Source: Endozoicomonas elysicola
GTDB lineage: Bacteria; Pseudomonadota; Gammaproteobacteria; Pseudomonadales; Endozoicomonadaceae
Assembly (NCBI RefSeq): GCF_000710775.1
Contig: NZ_JOJP01000001.1
Coordinates: forward strand, 5,505,561 to 5,569,560
DNA length: 64,000 nt
Direction of reading: 5' to 3'
The first letter of the stretch is position 1. Every line of letters begins with the position of its first letter. The notes beneath the pieces were generated by a model, which ran no database searches, was not told the DNA's origin, and worked only from the letters and a program-made list of their open reading frames with translations. This document shows, piece by piece, positions 1-7,989 of the stretch. Position numbers and translations under genes: made by a program.

Positions 1-1540
1 CAGCAGACTGCCTATTCCTGTGATCCACCTCTTTCCCGGCAGGAGCCAGACTCTTTGGCCCAAGGCTATGAGCAAACCTCTCAAACACTTGGGATATATA
101 CTTTTCAAGAGAACGCAGCCCTGGATCGTCATCGGTTTCAATAAACTCGGAAATCATTTCAAGCCCGCTCTCAGGCAGAGTAAAGTCTGCAAATAGCTTG
201 CCTGCAGACTGATAACGCCTCTCTTTATTTGGGATCATGATTTCAAAGGCAATTTTCTTTTTCGCTTCGGTATTGAACCCTTCAAATACAACTTTATCCA
301 GCCTGGAAGCTATTGCTTCAAGCTCTGGATCATGGGTACTTAACTCATGAATATCCCGATTACCAGCAAGAATAATGGTATCAGGTAATCGCACTTCTGT
401 TTTCAAATACGGGCTGTAATAAGAGCGGTTTGCCGGATCAAGCAGTTTCAACATAAATGACAGAACATCTTTACTTTTCTCATTTCCAGATATGAATAGC
501 CGATCAAACTCATCAATCAACAGAATCTGGTTATGATGATTAACATCCTGACTCGAAGTTGTACGCGCAACAATCGCATCGAGAATTCTTCCTGCCTTGG
601 CATCAGCACTTTCAAAAGGCGTACCGACAATATCATCAATACTGGCTCCATCCAAAGTGACTACCGCAAGGTTCGTCCCCATTGCTTCAGCAAGTTGCTT
701 AGCCGCATAGGTTTTTCCCGTACCTGGTGCCCCTAAAAAATAGATCGGGTAATGACTGTCATAAATCGTTGAATCAGTCTGTTGATAAATCAGTTCAGAA
801 TGGGCAAACAGTTTCAATCTATCGGCTACGTGTGATGGATAATCCCGTAATACTTCATCAATTTTCTCCTCATCATACACCAACTCTTTAGAATAAAATG
901 GAAGTCTCAATGCTTTATCAAGAATTTTTTGAAGCCGAGCTAGTGCTTCACTGCTTGGACTCCTCCAGAAGCTATAAAATAGCTCATCCTCTATATAATG
1001 TTGCGTGCGTTTATCCAGTAATTTCTTTTTGGCACCATAGGCTATAATCAAATTTTCTTCTGCAAGTTTCGGTGCAAAAATCCCATAATAAACGTTCATA
1101 CCAAAGGGGATAGTTGTAGCTGCTGTTAACCCCACTCCTGCCCCTATACCCGCTGACATTAATATCCGAGTGAAAGCAGAAGAATGAAGCATATAATTGG
1201 AAATAGCGTCTTTGTAGGCATACGCAGTACCACCAACAATAAAAGCTACAGAATAAAAAGCAAGATAGGGTATTGATTCATATAGAGGGTACTCTCGTAT
1301 CACCCAATCGTACTGACGCCTGGCTTCTGCACGCCCAGATTTTACCTGAGCCTCAATTGGCTGACCTGAGTGCCCTCCAGAAGCATTAAGGCGATCGAAA
1401 AATCGGTTATTTGCCATGTATTGTCTTAAATAGCTTATATGTAATTTATCAGGCGTCACCGCAGTTTCATCTGCCTGGACCATGGGAAACAAAATAATAG
1501 AAATTATAAGATAGATACCGAATTGCTTAAAAAGCTTCAT
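1..1540 (-). CDS. AAA+ ATPase with N-terminal signal/membrane segments (3' end off window)
   Basis: The frame opens at the ATG at 1540 and runs without a stop to the left edge, so the C-terminus is missing (about 513 residues visible). The first 24 residues look like a signal peptide or membrane anchor (hydrophobic run, then VQADE). Two more hydrophobic stretches lie near residues 95-145, suggesting a membrane hairpin. The ATPase core has Walker A GAPGTGKT at residues 270-277, Walker B LLIDEFDRL around residue 340 and a sensor-1-like ILAGNRD. It therefore belongs to the AAA+ superfamily, closest in feel to AAA proteins with a membrane N-terminus. Substrate and function are unknown. It is divergent from hutW across a 448-bp gap. 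The fold is secure; the role is not. Confidence 0.85.
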   Translation of the reverse strand, partial: MKLFKQFGIYLIISIILFPMVQADETAVTPDKLHISYLRQYMANNRFFDRLNASGGHSGQPIEAQVKSGRAEARRQYDWVIREYPLYESIPYLAFYSVAFIVGGTAYAYKDAISNYMLHSSAFTRILMSAGIGAGVGLTAATTIPFGMNVYYGIFAPKLAEENLIIAYGAKKKLLDKRTQHYIEDELFYSFWRSPSSEALARLQKILDKALRLPFYSKELVYDEEKIDEVLRDYPSHVADRLKLFAHSELIYQQTDSTIYDSHYPIYFLGAPGTGKTYAAKQLAEAMGTNLAVVTLDGASIDDIVGTPFESADAKAGRILDAIVARTTSSQDVNHHNQILLIDEFDRLFISGNEKSKDVLSFMLKLLDPANRSYYSPYLKTEVRLPDTIILAGNRDIHELSTHDPELEAIASRLDKVVFEGFNTEAKKKIAFEIMIPNKERRYQSAGKLFADFTLPESGLEMISEFIETDDDPGLRSLEKYISQVFERFAHSLGPKSLAPAGKEVDHRNRQSA

Positions 1541-1988
1541 TAATTACAACCTTATTCAATTAGAATGATTTACCATTCGGATAGACAACATTTAATTTAT
1601 TAAGGTTCACAAAGAATACTTTTGAAATCCCCCATAAAGTAGGAAGATAGGTTATTGAAAAAAAAGCAACGAAACCAAAAATTCTAGTCAATTTTATTTA
1701 TTAGTAAAAATAATAAACTGCATATCGGAATAAAAATGTTTTACAAAAAAACCAACAATTTCAGTTTACGTTAGTACAATTGTATTTCATACAAGCACGC
1801 CAGAAACAACTTGATATCACCTCACCTATTTAGCATCCAAAAAACGCAATCTCCTATCATGCAACCCCCATACCGCCAGCGGCAAACCGAAGTTTTACAC
1901 CTGAATTTTGTTGATCTGTATCAATTGCGCACAACCGGATAAATACAAATAATAACGATTCTCATTTTTAAGTTAGAACGATCCAATT
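1541..1988. other. AT-rich intergenic region between divergent AAA gene and hutW
   Basis: This 448-bp stretch has no convincing coding frame. It holds the divergent promoters of the AAA ATPase gene (minus) and hutW (plus). The only element I can name is the Fur-box-like sequence at 1951-1969. The part from about 1600 to 1800 is strongly A+T rich. Confidence 0.6.
1951..1969 (+). promoter_or_regulatory. Fur-box-like operator upstream of hutW
   Basis: AATAACGATTCTCATTTTT agrees with the 19-bp Fur consensus GATAATGATAATCATTATC at 13 of 19 positions by eye, including the central GAT..TCAT halves. It lies 20 bp before the hutW start, where a bound repressor would cover the promoter or start. Iron-repressed control of haem-use genes is well established; its application here is inferred. 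Confidence 0.6.
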
Positions 1989-3368
1989 ATGGTTGCCAGA
2001 CACACCCTGGGTCCCGAGCTGACCGGGATATCATCCCCTGATCCACTGAAGTTTGCCTTTGCCGGCAAAAAGTCAGCCCATACCCAAAGCGGCTCCATCC
2101 CAGTTCCTGCCGAGCAGACTCAGGATGTATACCGGCAACTGATGGATAGCCCTGCAAACCCGAAACTGCTTACTAATGGTAAGCGGCTTGCCTATATCCA
2201 TATCCCTTTTTGTCGCACTCATTGCTCTTATTGTGGTTTCTTTCAGAACACCACGAAGAAAGATGAAATAGCCCGTTATGTTGATTACCTGGAACGGGAA
2301 ATCCGCATGTCGGCACAGGATGCCTGGACACAGGAAGGCCTGTTTCATGGAGTCTATTTTGGCGGTGGTACCCCCACGGATCTAACACCAGAACAGATTC
2401 TTCGTCTTGGCAATGCGGTTCGCGAATCCTTGCCGCTGGCAAATGACGTAGAAATAACCTTTGAAGGTCGTTTTCATGGCTTTGACAATGACAAAATTGC
2501 TGCCTGCCTGGAATCAGGGTTTAACCGATTCTCCCTGGGAGCACAGAGTTTTAATACAACATTGCGCCGTCGCATGAGCCGTATCGATTCCGGTGAATTT
2601 CTACTGGAACGGCTAGACTATTTTAACAGTCTGAATAACGCGGCAGTCGTCGTAGACCTGATGTTTGGTTTGCCTGGCCAAACCCTTGATGACTGGGAGC
2701 GGGACCTTTATACCTTTCTGCAATCCAAAGCTCATGGTGTAGACCTTTATCAATTGATTCTGCTGGGTTCCAGCCGAATGAAACAGTCCATTGAAAAAGG
2801 TTCCATGCCAGAGCCGGCAAGCTCACCGGAGCGCGCTGAAATGTTCCGTATGGGCGTTGAAACCCTGAGTTCCCATAGGGTGGGCCGACTGAGTGTCAGC
2901 CACTGGGGAAGAGATACCCGCGAGCGGAACATATATAACCACGGCGTAAAGTCTGGTGCCGAGATCATGCCTTTTGGTTCCGGTGCCGGTGGTAACTTTG
3001 CCGGACACAATGCCATGAGTCTTAGAGCCTTGCCGGCCTACTATGACGCGCTGGATGCCGGCAAAAAACCCATCATGATGATGAGTAAAGCAACAGGTAA
3101 CAAACCGCTTCTGGGAACGATCGGCTCCGGATTTGACCGTGGCTGGCTGGAGATTGCCAAGCTTAACCATGCGGGTGGTGAAGGTATGAGTGACCACTGC
3201 ATGCCTCTGTTCGAAGCATGGCAGGAAAACGGTCTGGCAACCATTCACCATGGCATTCTCGACCTGACGCTGCCAGGACAGTTCTGGAACGTCACCATGC
3301 ACCAGGCACTGATTAATTTTCTTGAACAACATCCATTAGATGGACAAAACACGGAGAAAGCGGCATGA
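1989..3368 (+). CDS. hutW: Haem-utilisation radical SAM protein HutW
   Basis: This 459-residue protein is a HemN-like radical SAM enzyme. The cluster-binding motif C75-x3-C79-x2-C82 lies within HIPFCRTHCSYCGFF, followed by YFGGGTPT and later LGAQSFN and MFGLPGQT, all typical of the coproporphyrinogen-oxidase-like group. The ChuW/HutW branch acts on haem with S-adenosylmethionine, opening the porphyrin ring to release iron without oxygen (shown for ChuW). The next gene, encoding the carrier HutX, overlaps its end by 4 bp, so the two form one operon. The long N-terminus before the SAM motif is usual for HutW. A Fur-like box sits just upstream. No strong ribosome binding site is visible, so the exact start is less certain than the identity. 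Confidence 0.9.
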   Translation: MVARHTLGPELTGISSPDPLKFAFAGKKSAHTQSGSIPVPAEQTQDVYRQLMDSPANPKLLTNGKRLAYIHIPFCRTHCSYCGFFQNTTKKDEIARYVDYLEREIRMSAQDAWTQEGLFHGVYFGGGTPTDLTPEQILRLGNAVRESLPLANDVEITFEGRFHGFDNDKIAACLESGFNRFSLGAQSFNTTLRRRMSRIDSGEFLLERLDYFNSLNNAAVVVDLMFGLPGQTLDDWERDLYTFLQSKAHGVDLYQLILLGSSRMKQSIEKGSMPEPASSPERAEMFRMGVETLSSHRVGRLSVSHWGRDTRERNIYNHGVKSGAEIMPFGSGAGGNFAGHNAMSLRALPAYYDALDAGKKPIMMMSKATGNKPLLGTIGSGFDRGWLEIAKLNHAGGEGMSDHCMPLFEAWQENGLATIHHGILDLTLPGQFWNVTMHQALINFLEQHPLDGQNTEKAA

Positions 3369-3865
3369 CACTGGCCAAACAGGTGCAGGATATTCTGACT
3401 GAAAACCCAGCAATTTTATCGGCAGAAATTGCCAACCAGTTGAATGCCAGCGAACTGGAAATTATTCAGGTAATGCCTGCTGATATGGTGACATTAATCG
3501 ATGCCAACCATTATCTGGATGTACTGCGAGACATCAAAACCTGGGGTGAACTGACTCTGGTGATTGATGTGGATGGTTCTATTTTTGAAATGGTCGGCCA
3601 TTTTCCGAAAGGCGGTGAGAAGTTCGGCTACTACAACCTAAGTGATCGACGCACGCCTCTTAAAGGACACCTGAAGGTTGATAATGTTGCCGTTATCGCT
3701 GTGGTTAGCAAGCCATTCCATGGAGTAGAAACCCGTTCCGTTCAATTCCTGAGTAAGCAGGGGCGTATGCTGTTTAAAGTTTACCTGCGTAGGGATAAAG
3801 AGAAGAACTTCTTCCCTGAGCAACTGGAAAAGTTTGAAGCGTTGAAAAAGCTGGCTATAGCATAA
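3365..3865 (+). CDS. hutX: Cytosolic haem carrier / utilisation protein HutX
   Basis: This 166-residue protein matches the ChuX/HutX family of cytoplasmic haem-binding proteins, which hand haem to degrading enzymes or buffer it. Family features include the start of the domain (LTENPAILSAEIANQL), the central GSIFEMVGHFPKGGEKFGYYNL and the C-terminal GRMLFKVYLRRD. The start codon overlaps the hutW stop (ATGA), implying translational coupling. A hairpin at 3881-3908 closes the operon. No outer-membrane haem receptor or TonB gene lies in this window. Confidence 0.9.
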   Translation: MTLAKQVQDILTENPAILSAEIANQLNASELEIIQVMPADMVTLIDANHYLDVLRDIKTWGELTLVIDVDGSIFEMVGHFPKGGEKFGYYNLSDRRTPLKGHLKVDNVAVIAVVSKPFHGVETRSVQFLSKQGRMLFKVYLRRDKEKNFFPEQLEKFEALKKLAIA

Positions 3866-3870
3866 GGCTG

Positions 3871-3911
3871 TCAAAAAACTACAACCACTGGCTCTTGCCA
3901 GTGGTTGTTCT
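3871..3911. terminator. Rho-independent terminator, convergent hutX / OTU-like gene
   Basis: A perfect 12-bp inverted repeat (ACAACCACTGGC at 3881-3892, its complement at 3897-3908) encloses a TCTT loop. On the minus strand the stem is followed by AGTTTTTTGA, a proper U-tract, so it terminates the gene ending at 3948. On the plus strand the T-run is poor, but the stem could still stop hutX transcripts. Confidence 0.8.
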
Positions 3912-3947
3912 GAATATTAAATCAGCTCAGGCATTTAACCACTGATA

Positions 3948-5132
3948 TCACGTAGTAGATACATCAGTACTACTGCCAATCACTTGCTTTAGAGCTGCAC
4001 TATAATGCTGATGACTATTTTCAATATAGAGCGTACTCTTGGCTGTTTTACTCACATAGATCTGCTCATCTTCCCAATAAGTAAAGCCTGCCTGTTGATT
4101 ATAATCGCACCCTGCAATTAGTGTTAGATTGAGATCAAGCTCTTCTGCTAGAATTTTACCTTCAATATTATGTCGTCCCCAAAACTTACCTTTATCCTTT
4201 ATTAAACATTTGTAACCATCGATAGAACTGTATGATGTAGACCCTAACTCTTCACCATTTTTCAAAATGGTTACTCTATACTTTTCTTTATCAGCAACCT
4301 CACATAACAAAGCTTTAAGAGCAAAATATGGAGAATATCCACTCTCTACCGGCTTTGCTTGCTCATCAATTTCTTCTTGGTATTTCTGTAATAAATCTTC
4401 TTTCATGTCAGGACTCAGCCCTTGCCATAATGCATCGTATAAACAATCTCCATCATCAATGGTAACTAGAATTAGATACTCACTTTTTTTATTAAATTCT
4501 TGTCTATAACAATTAAAAACCCCCTCCAAAACTGTTTTGCATTGTTCTTTATCTTTTAATATTAATTGCGAGCTGATTTCTTCATGCCTTGAAAAATAGT
4601 TTGGGAACCTGTTTTTGAGATCTTGGAATAATTTCACCTGAGACTCAAAACCCGAATCACCGGGTCTAAAGTAGTTAGCCTCAAAGCTTTTCAAAAAATC
4701 CATAGCGCTCAAATTATTTACTGATAAAACAAGTTTTTCTTCATATACACACTTTGAACCTTCGGGCATAATTCGATCGTAAGCTACTCCTCCTCTTGTC
4801 CTTGTTGTAATGAGGCCTTCTACTTCTTCAAAATTATGATTTCTACCTTTAAAATAATTATATGCTCTGCAACCAAAATAAGCCGTCTCTGCAATAAGAG
4901 TAAGGATTGGAAAAACAATATAAATGGCAGGACTTCTTTGCTGGATACCAATACCTGTACAAATACCACCAACAAGACAAATCCCTGATGCTGCCAGCTT
5001 CGACACAGTGCTGTGACTTTCCGATATAAAGAACCCTTTCCAGCTAGTCGCGGGACGAGACCGGTCAGCGCCAGTCTCTCTAATATCTATGATTGCAACT
5101 TCACTAGATCCCTCAATCCCGTTAGAGGGCAT
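3948..5132 (-). CDS. OTU-like cysteine protease, membrane-anchored (candidate deubiquitinase effector)
   Basis: I place the start at the ATG at 5132 because AGGAG stands 8 nt upstream; a GTG 57 bp further up has nothing comparable. The 394-residue product has two adjacent hydrophobic segments (about residues 46-86), likely a membrane hairpin. The C-terminal half carries OTU-family hallmarks: DDGDCLYDAL with Asp227 and Cys230 in the D-G-x-C arrangement, a middle FWGRHNIEGKILAEELDLN resembling the OTU 'WG...LAe' block, and His376-Tyr377 (HQHYSAAL) at the end. OTU proteases cleave ubiquitin chains; bacteria have no ubiquitin system, so bacterial copies usually act on host cells. The gene is monocistronic and ends at a strong terminator. 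Activity and delivery are inferences. No secretion signal is evident. Confidence 0.65.
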   Translation of the reverse strand: MPSNGIEGSSEVAIIDIRETGADRSRPATSWKGFFISESHSTVSKLAASGICLVGGICTGIGIQQRSPAIYIVFPILTLIAETAYFGCRAYNYFKGRNHNFEEVEGLITTRTRGGVAYDRIMPEGSKCVYEEKLVLSVNNLSAMDFLKSFEANYFRPGDSGFESQVKLFQDLKNRFPNYFSRHEEISSQLILKDKEQCKTVLEGVFNCYRQEFNKKSEYLILVTIDDGDCLYDALWQGLSPDMKEDLLQKYQEEIDEQAKPVESGYSPYFALKALLCEVADKEKYRVTILKNGEELGSTSYSSIDGYKCLIKDKGKFWGRHNIEGKILAEELDLNLTLIAGCDYNQQAGFTYWEDEQIYVSKTAKSTLYIENSHQHYSAALKQVIGSSTDVSTT

Positions 5133-5201
5133 AAATAAACTCCTGCCATCTAAAATATTACTGAAATAGTTAAATAGCTTGATGCACACTCCACTACAGC
5201 A

Positions 5202-6299
5202 TTAATGCATAGCTTTAACCAATACACCTACAACAGACTCAACCTGACCTCTGGTCATTCCCGGATATATAGGCAATGAAAGGCAGTGCTCAGACAATTG
5301 TTCACAAACCGGCAATTCATATTCACTGGCAAGTCCCGCCAGAGCCCTTTGCTTATTCAAAGGCAATGGGTAATAAATAGCACTGGAAACCCCCTTCCCG
5401 GCCAGACGCTTCTTGACCATATCTCTGCCAGAAGGCAAAACCACCGTAAATTGGTGATAGATATGCTCCTCTCGCTCTTCAGGACAAAGAATGTCTGTAT
5501 CCTGCAGCAACTCACGATACCATTCAGCAATCTTTCTACGGTCGTTATTAAATTCTTCAATATATTGAAGCTTGATTCTTAACAAACCAGCCTGAATTTC
5601 ATCCAGACGACTATTGTAGCCTGAGCACTCATGATAATACTGACATGCACTGCCATGATTTCGGAGCATCCGCACAGTTTCAGCTACCTGCAAGTCGCTG
5701 GTGATTACCAGTCCTCCATCACCAAAACCACCAAGATTCTTACTGGGAAAAAAGCTGAAAGCCCCCAGTAAACCATAGTTGCCTGTTTTTCGGGACTGAT
5801 AGGAAGCACCAAAAGATTGAGCGCAATCTTCCAGCAACTTTAAACCGTGACGATCACAAACAGCCTGAATTTCATTAAGGGCAGCAGGCAAACCAAAAAG
5901 GTGGACAGCAAGAACAGCTCTACACCGGGAAGTAATACTGCGTTCCAGCTCTACGGGGTCAATATTGAACGTTTCGGAGTCTATATCGACCAGAACAGGT
6001 GTTGCCCCTACCTGCATAATGGCCTCGACAGTAGCAAAAAAGGTAAACCCTGTCGTTAATACCTCATCTCCAGGACCAATACCGGCAGCATGAAGAGACA
6101 AAACAAGCGCATCCGTACCATTAGCACAACTAATGGCATATTTAGCCCCCAAATACTGTGCAGCTTCCTGCTCAAAGGCTTCCACCTCTTCTCCCATGAT
6201 AAAACGACCGCTACGCAACACCTGAACCGCTTTTTCTTCCAGCTTTTTCTGTATGGGACGATGCCATGCCAATACATCAACCATCGGTATTTTGTTCAT
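5202..6299 (-). CDS. DegT/DnrJ/EryC1-family sugar-nucleotide aminotransferase
   Basis: This 365-residue fold-type I PLP enzyme has the family landmarks: SCANGTDALVLSL near residue 58, LEDCAQSFGA with Asp158 pairing the PLP nitrogen, and FSFFPSKNLGGFGDGG with Lys187 as the Schiff-base lysine. The family transfers an amino group from glutamate to a keto-sugar nucleotide. It lies 62 bp downstream of an NAD-dependent Gfo/Idh/MocA dehydrogenase, so the two probably work in sequence: oxidise a sugar hydroxyl, then aminate it. Such pairs make 3-amino sugars, for example GnnA/GnnB for UDP-GlcNAc3N in lipid A and WbpB/WbpE for O-antigen. The exact product cannot be read from sequence alone. Confidence 0.9.
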   Translation of the reverse strand: MNKIPMVDVLAWHRPIQKKLEEKAVQVLRSGRFIMGEEVEAFEQEAAQYLGAKYAISCANGTDALVLSLHAAGIGPGDEVLTTGFTFFATVEAIMQVGATPVLVDIDSETFNIDPVELERSITSRCRAVLAVHLFGLPAALNEIQAVCDRHGLKLLEDCAQSFGASYQSRKTGNYGLLGAFSFFPSKNLGGFGDGGLVITSDLQVAETVRMLRNHGSACQYYHECSGYNSRLDEIQAGLLRIKLQYIEEFNNDRRKIAEWYRELLQDTDILCPEEREEHIYHQFTVVLPSGRDMVKKRLAGKGVSSAIYYPLPLNKQRALAGLASEYELPVCEQLSEHCLSLPIYPGMTRGQVESVVGVLVKAMH

Positions 6300-6361
6300 A
6301 CTTTTTGATTCATGGCTCCAATTATGCGGTGATAAATACTGGCTTCGGCTTTTACGTGCCG

Positions 6362-7306
6362 CTATAGACTCACACCTGTTTCAGCAATAATTTCAGAGAT
6401 CTGATTTGCTGCATTCAACGCGTTTCTACCATCCTCACCACTGACTCTTGGCGGATTGGAAGCTTCAACACTCTGTAGGAAGTCTTCAATCTCCAGCTTC
6501 AGAGCGTCATTACCCTGGTAGCTCTGCTCATTGCACTCGATAACAGGGATCCCTGGATGCTGCTCTCCTTCCCCTTTAAAAAAATGGCTGACTTTTAGTT
6601 CCTGGAAATCAACACAGATACAGGAGCTCTTCTGAAAGATACGCATCTTTCTTTTGCTTTTCTGACTGATTCGGCTCGCCGTTACATTCGCAACACAACC
6701 ACAGGCAAATGATAAGCGCGCCTGAGCAATATCAATGGTGTCAGATAAAACGGCACTTCCATTAGCCGCAATACCTATCAAAGGAGAGTCAACAATATTA
6801 AGAATGATATCCAGATCATGAATCATAAGATCCATAATGACATTGATATCCATGGATCGCGGTTTGAATGAAGCCAAACGGTGAGACTCAATAAATCGAG
6901 GTTGTTTGACTTTATCAGAGACACTGCCTAGCGCAGCGTTGTAACGTTCAAGAAAGCCAACCTGAAGAATCAGCTGTTTTTCTCGAGCCAGTCTAATCAT
7001 TTCCTCTGCCTGTGATAAATTGCTGGCTATTGGTTTTTCTACCAACACGTGCACACCGGCTTTTAAAAAATCACGGGCAATGGTGTGATGCATGACCGTT
7101 GGCACTACAACACTTACCGCATCTACCTGGCCAATCAGGTCTCTGTAGTCCCTGAAATAATGGGTGTTGCAATCACTGGCCACTCGCTGGCCACAAATCT
7201 CATTAATATCAGCCACACCGACCAGGTGACTGGACGCTAATCGGGCATATTTCTCAGCGTGGAATCTGCCAAGATAGCCCGCTCCGATGACTGCCGTTCG
7301 TAGCAT
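6362..7306 (-). CDS. Gfo/Idh/MocA-family sugar-nucleotide dehydrogenase
   Basis: The 314-residue product has an N-terminal Rossmann fold (VIGAGYLGRFHA, residues 6-17) and the family's catalytic VEKPIA with Lys91, then the C-terminal alpha/beta domain. A GGAAG ribosome binding site precedes the ATG at 7306. It is the first gene of a two-gene unit with the aminotransferase. Together they would oxidise C3 of a UDP-hexose and aminate it. By length and N-terminal sequence it looks closer to the GnnA type (lipid A precursor) than to the longer WbpB type, but this is a judgement by eye. No lpx or O-antigen genes are in the window to settle it. Confidence 0.85.
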   Translation of the reverse strand: MLRTAVIGAGYLGRFHAEKYARLASSHLVGVADINEICGQRVASDCNTHYFRDYRDLIGQVDAVSVVVPTVMHHTIARDFLKAGVHVLVEKPIASNLSQAEEMIRLAREKQLILQVGFLERYNAALGSVSDKVKQPRFIESHRLASFKPRSMDINVIMDLMIHDLDIILNIVDSPLIGIAANGSAVLSDTIDIAQARLSFACGCVANVTASRISQKSKRKMRIFQKSSCICVDFQELKVSHFFKGEGEQHPGIPVIECNEQSYQGNDALKLEIEDFLQSVEASNPPRVSGEDGRNALNAANQISEIIAETGVSL

Positions 7307-7410
7307 GCACTTCCATCACTAATTGGTGGATAGAAGCAGTAAAGATAGACAGAAATCATAGTTCTGCTAGCGATTTTATATGGATAGCTGAAAAGAGGGT
7401 TCATTGAAAA

Positions 7411-7437
7411 TAAAAAAGGCAGCAAGAAATGCTGCCT
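7411..7437 (-). terminator. Rho-independent terminator of the small secreted protein gene
   Basis: GGCAGCA (7418-7424) pairs with TGCTGCC (7430-7436) around AGAAA. Read on the minus strand, the stem is followed by TTTTTTATTTTC. It sits 26 bp after the stop of the 7463-7846 gene and separates it from the dehydrogenase gene. Confidence 0.85.
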
Positions 7438-7462
7438 GGAAAGCACTGTTTTTGTAAAGAAA

Positions 7463-7846
7463 TCAGCTACGCTTACCGTAAACTTTTACTTCAGCGTACT
7501 TATGGCCACCGATAGCGGTTTTGTAGTCCATCTCGATCTTGTTGATAATGCGATCACCATCAATCAGACGATATGGCAGTGAACGCTTGCCTTTGTGCAG
7601 ACGCTTGTTGATGTGGATAGTCTGTGACTTGCCATTGCCAAAGACAACTTTGATTTTCTTCATGAAAATCGGAGCTCTGTCCACTTTGAATGCGATAGTG
7701 TCGTACTTACCCTTGAAGCCACTAACATGGATTACATCCTGTTCGCTCTGAAAAGAAACACGACGCTCACCGAGCTTTTTCCAGTCATCGGCCATAACGC
7801 CAAAGCTCAGCACACTCATCAACACTAAGGAAAAAAGCTTTTTCAT
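7463..7846 (-). CDS. Small secreted protein, probable beta-sandwich (DUF2541-like)
   Basis: This 127-residue protein starts with a clear Sec signal peptide (hydrophobic core, then FGVMADD, cleavage after VMA). The mature part is lysine-rich and made of alternating hydrophobic and polar strands, with pieces such as MKKIKVVFGNGKSQTIHIN and a final KYAEVKVYGKRS. This pattern resembles small periplasmic DUF2541-type proteins, but I cannot assign a function. It is monocistronic, with its own terminator at 7411-7437. Confidence 0.75.
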   Translation of the reverse strand: MKKLFSLVLMSVLSFGVMADDWKKLGERRVSFQSEQDVIHVSGFKGKYDTIAFKVDRAPIFMKKIKVVFGNGKSQTIHINKRLHKGKRSLPYRLIDGDRIINKIEMDYKTAIGGHKYAEVKVYGKRS

Positions 7847-7943
7847 GGTATTTATGATCCACTCTAATTCATATAAAAATCCGAGCGGATATTAAGGTAA
7901 AGAACCACTATATCCCTAGTCAGTAGACACCAATAAAAATGAC

Positions 7944-7973
7944 GGAATATCGCTATCCGTTATGCGATATTCC
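7944..7973 (-). terminator. Terminator downstream of the adenine permease gene
   Basis: A perfect 10-bp inverted repeat (GGAATATCGC at 7944-7953, GCGATATTCC at 7964-7973) lies 17 bp after the permease stop. On the minus strand the stem is followed by GTCATTTTTATT, a fair U-tract. Confidence 0.7.
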
Positions 7974-7989
7974 TTAACAGCCAATGAAA

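Noticed and set aside
2823..3332. 169-codon minus-strand frame inside hutW
   Set aside because: It lies wholly antisense to a well-supported radical SAM gene and has no protein-family character.
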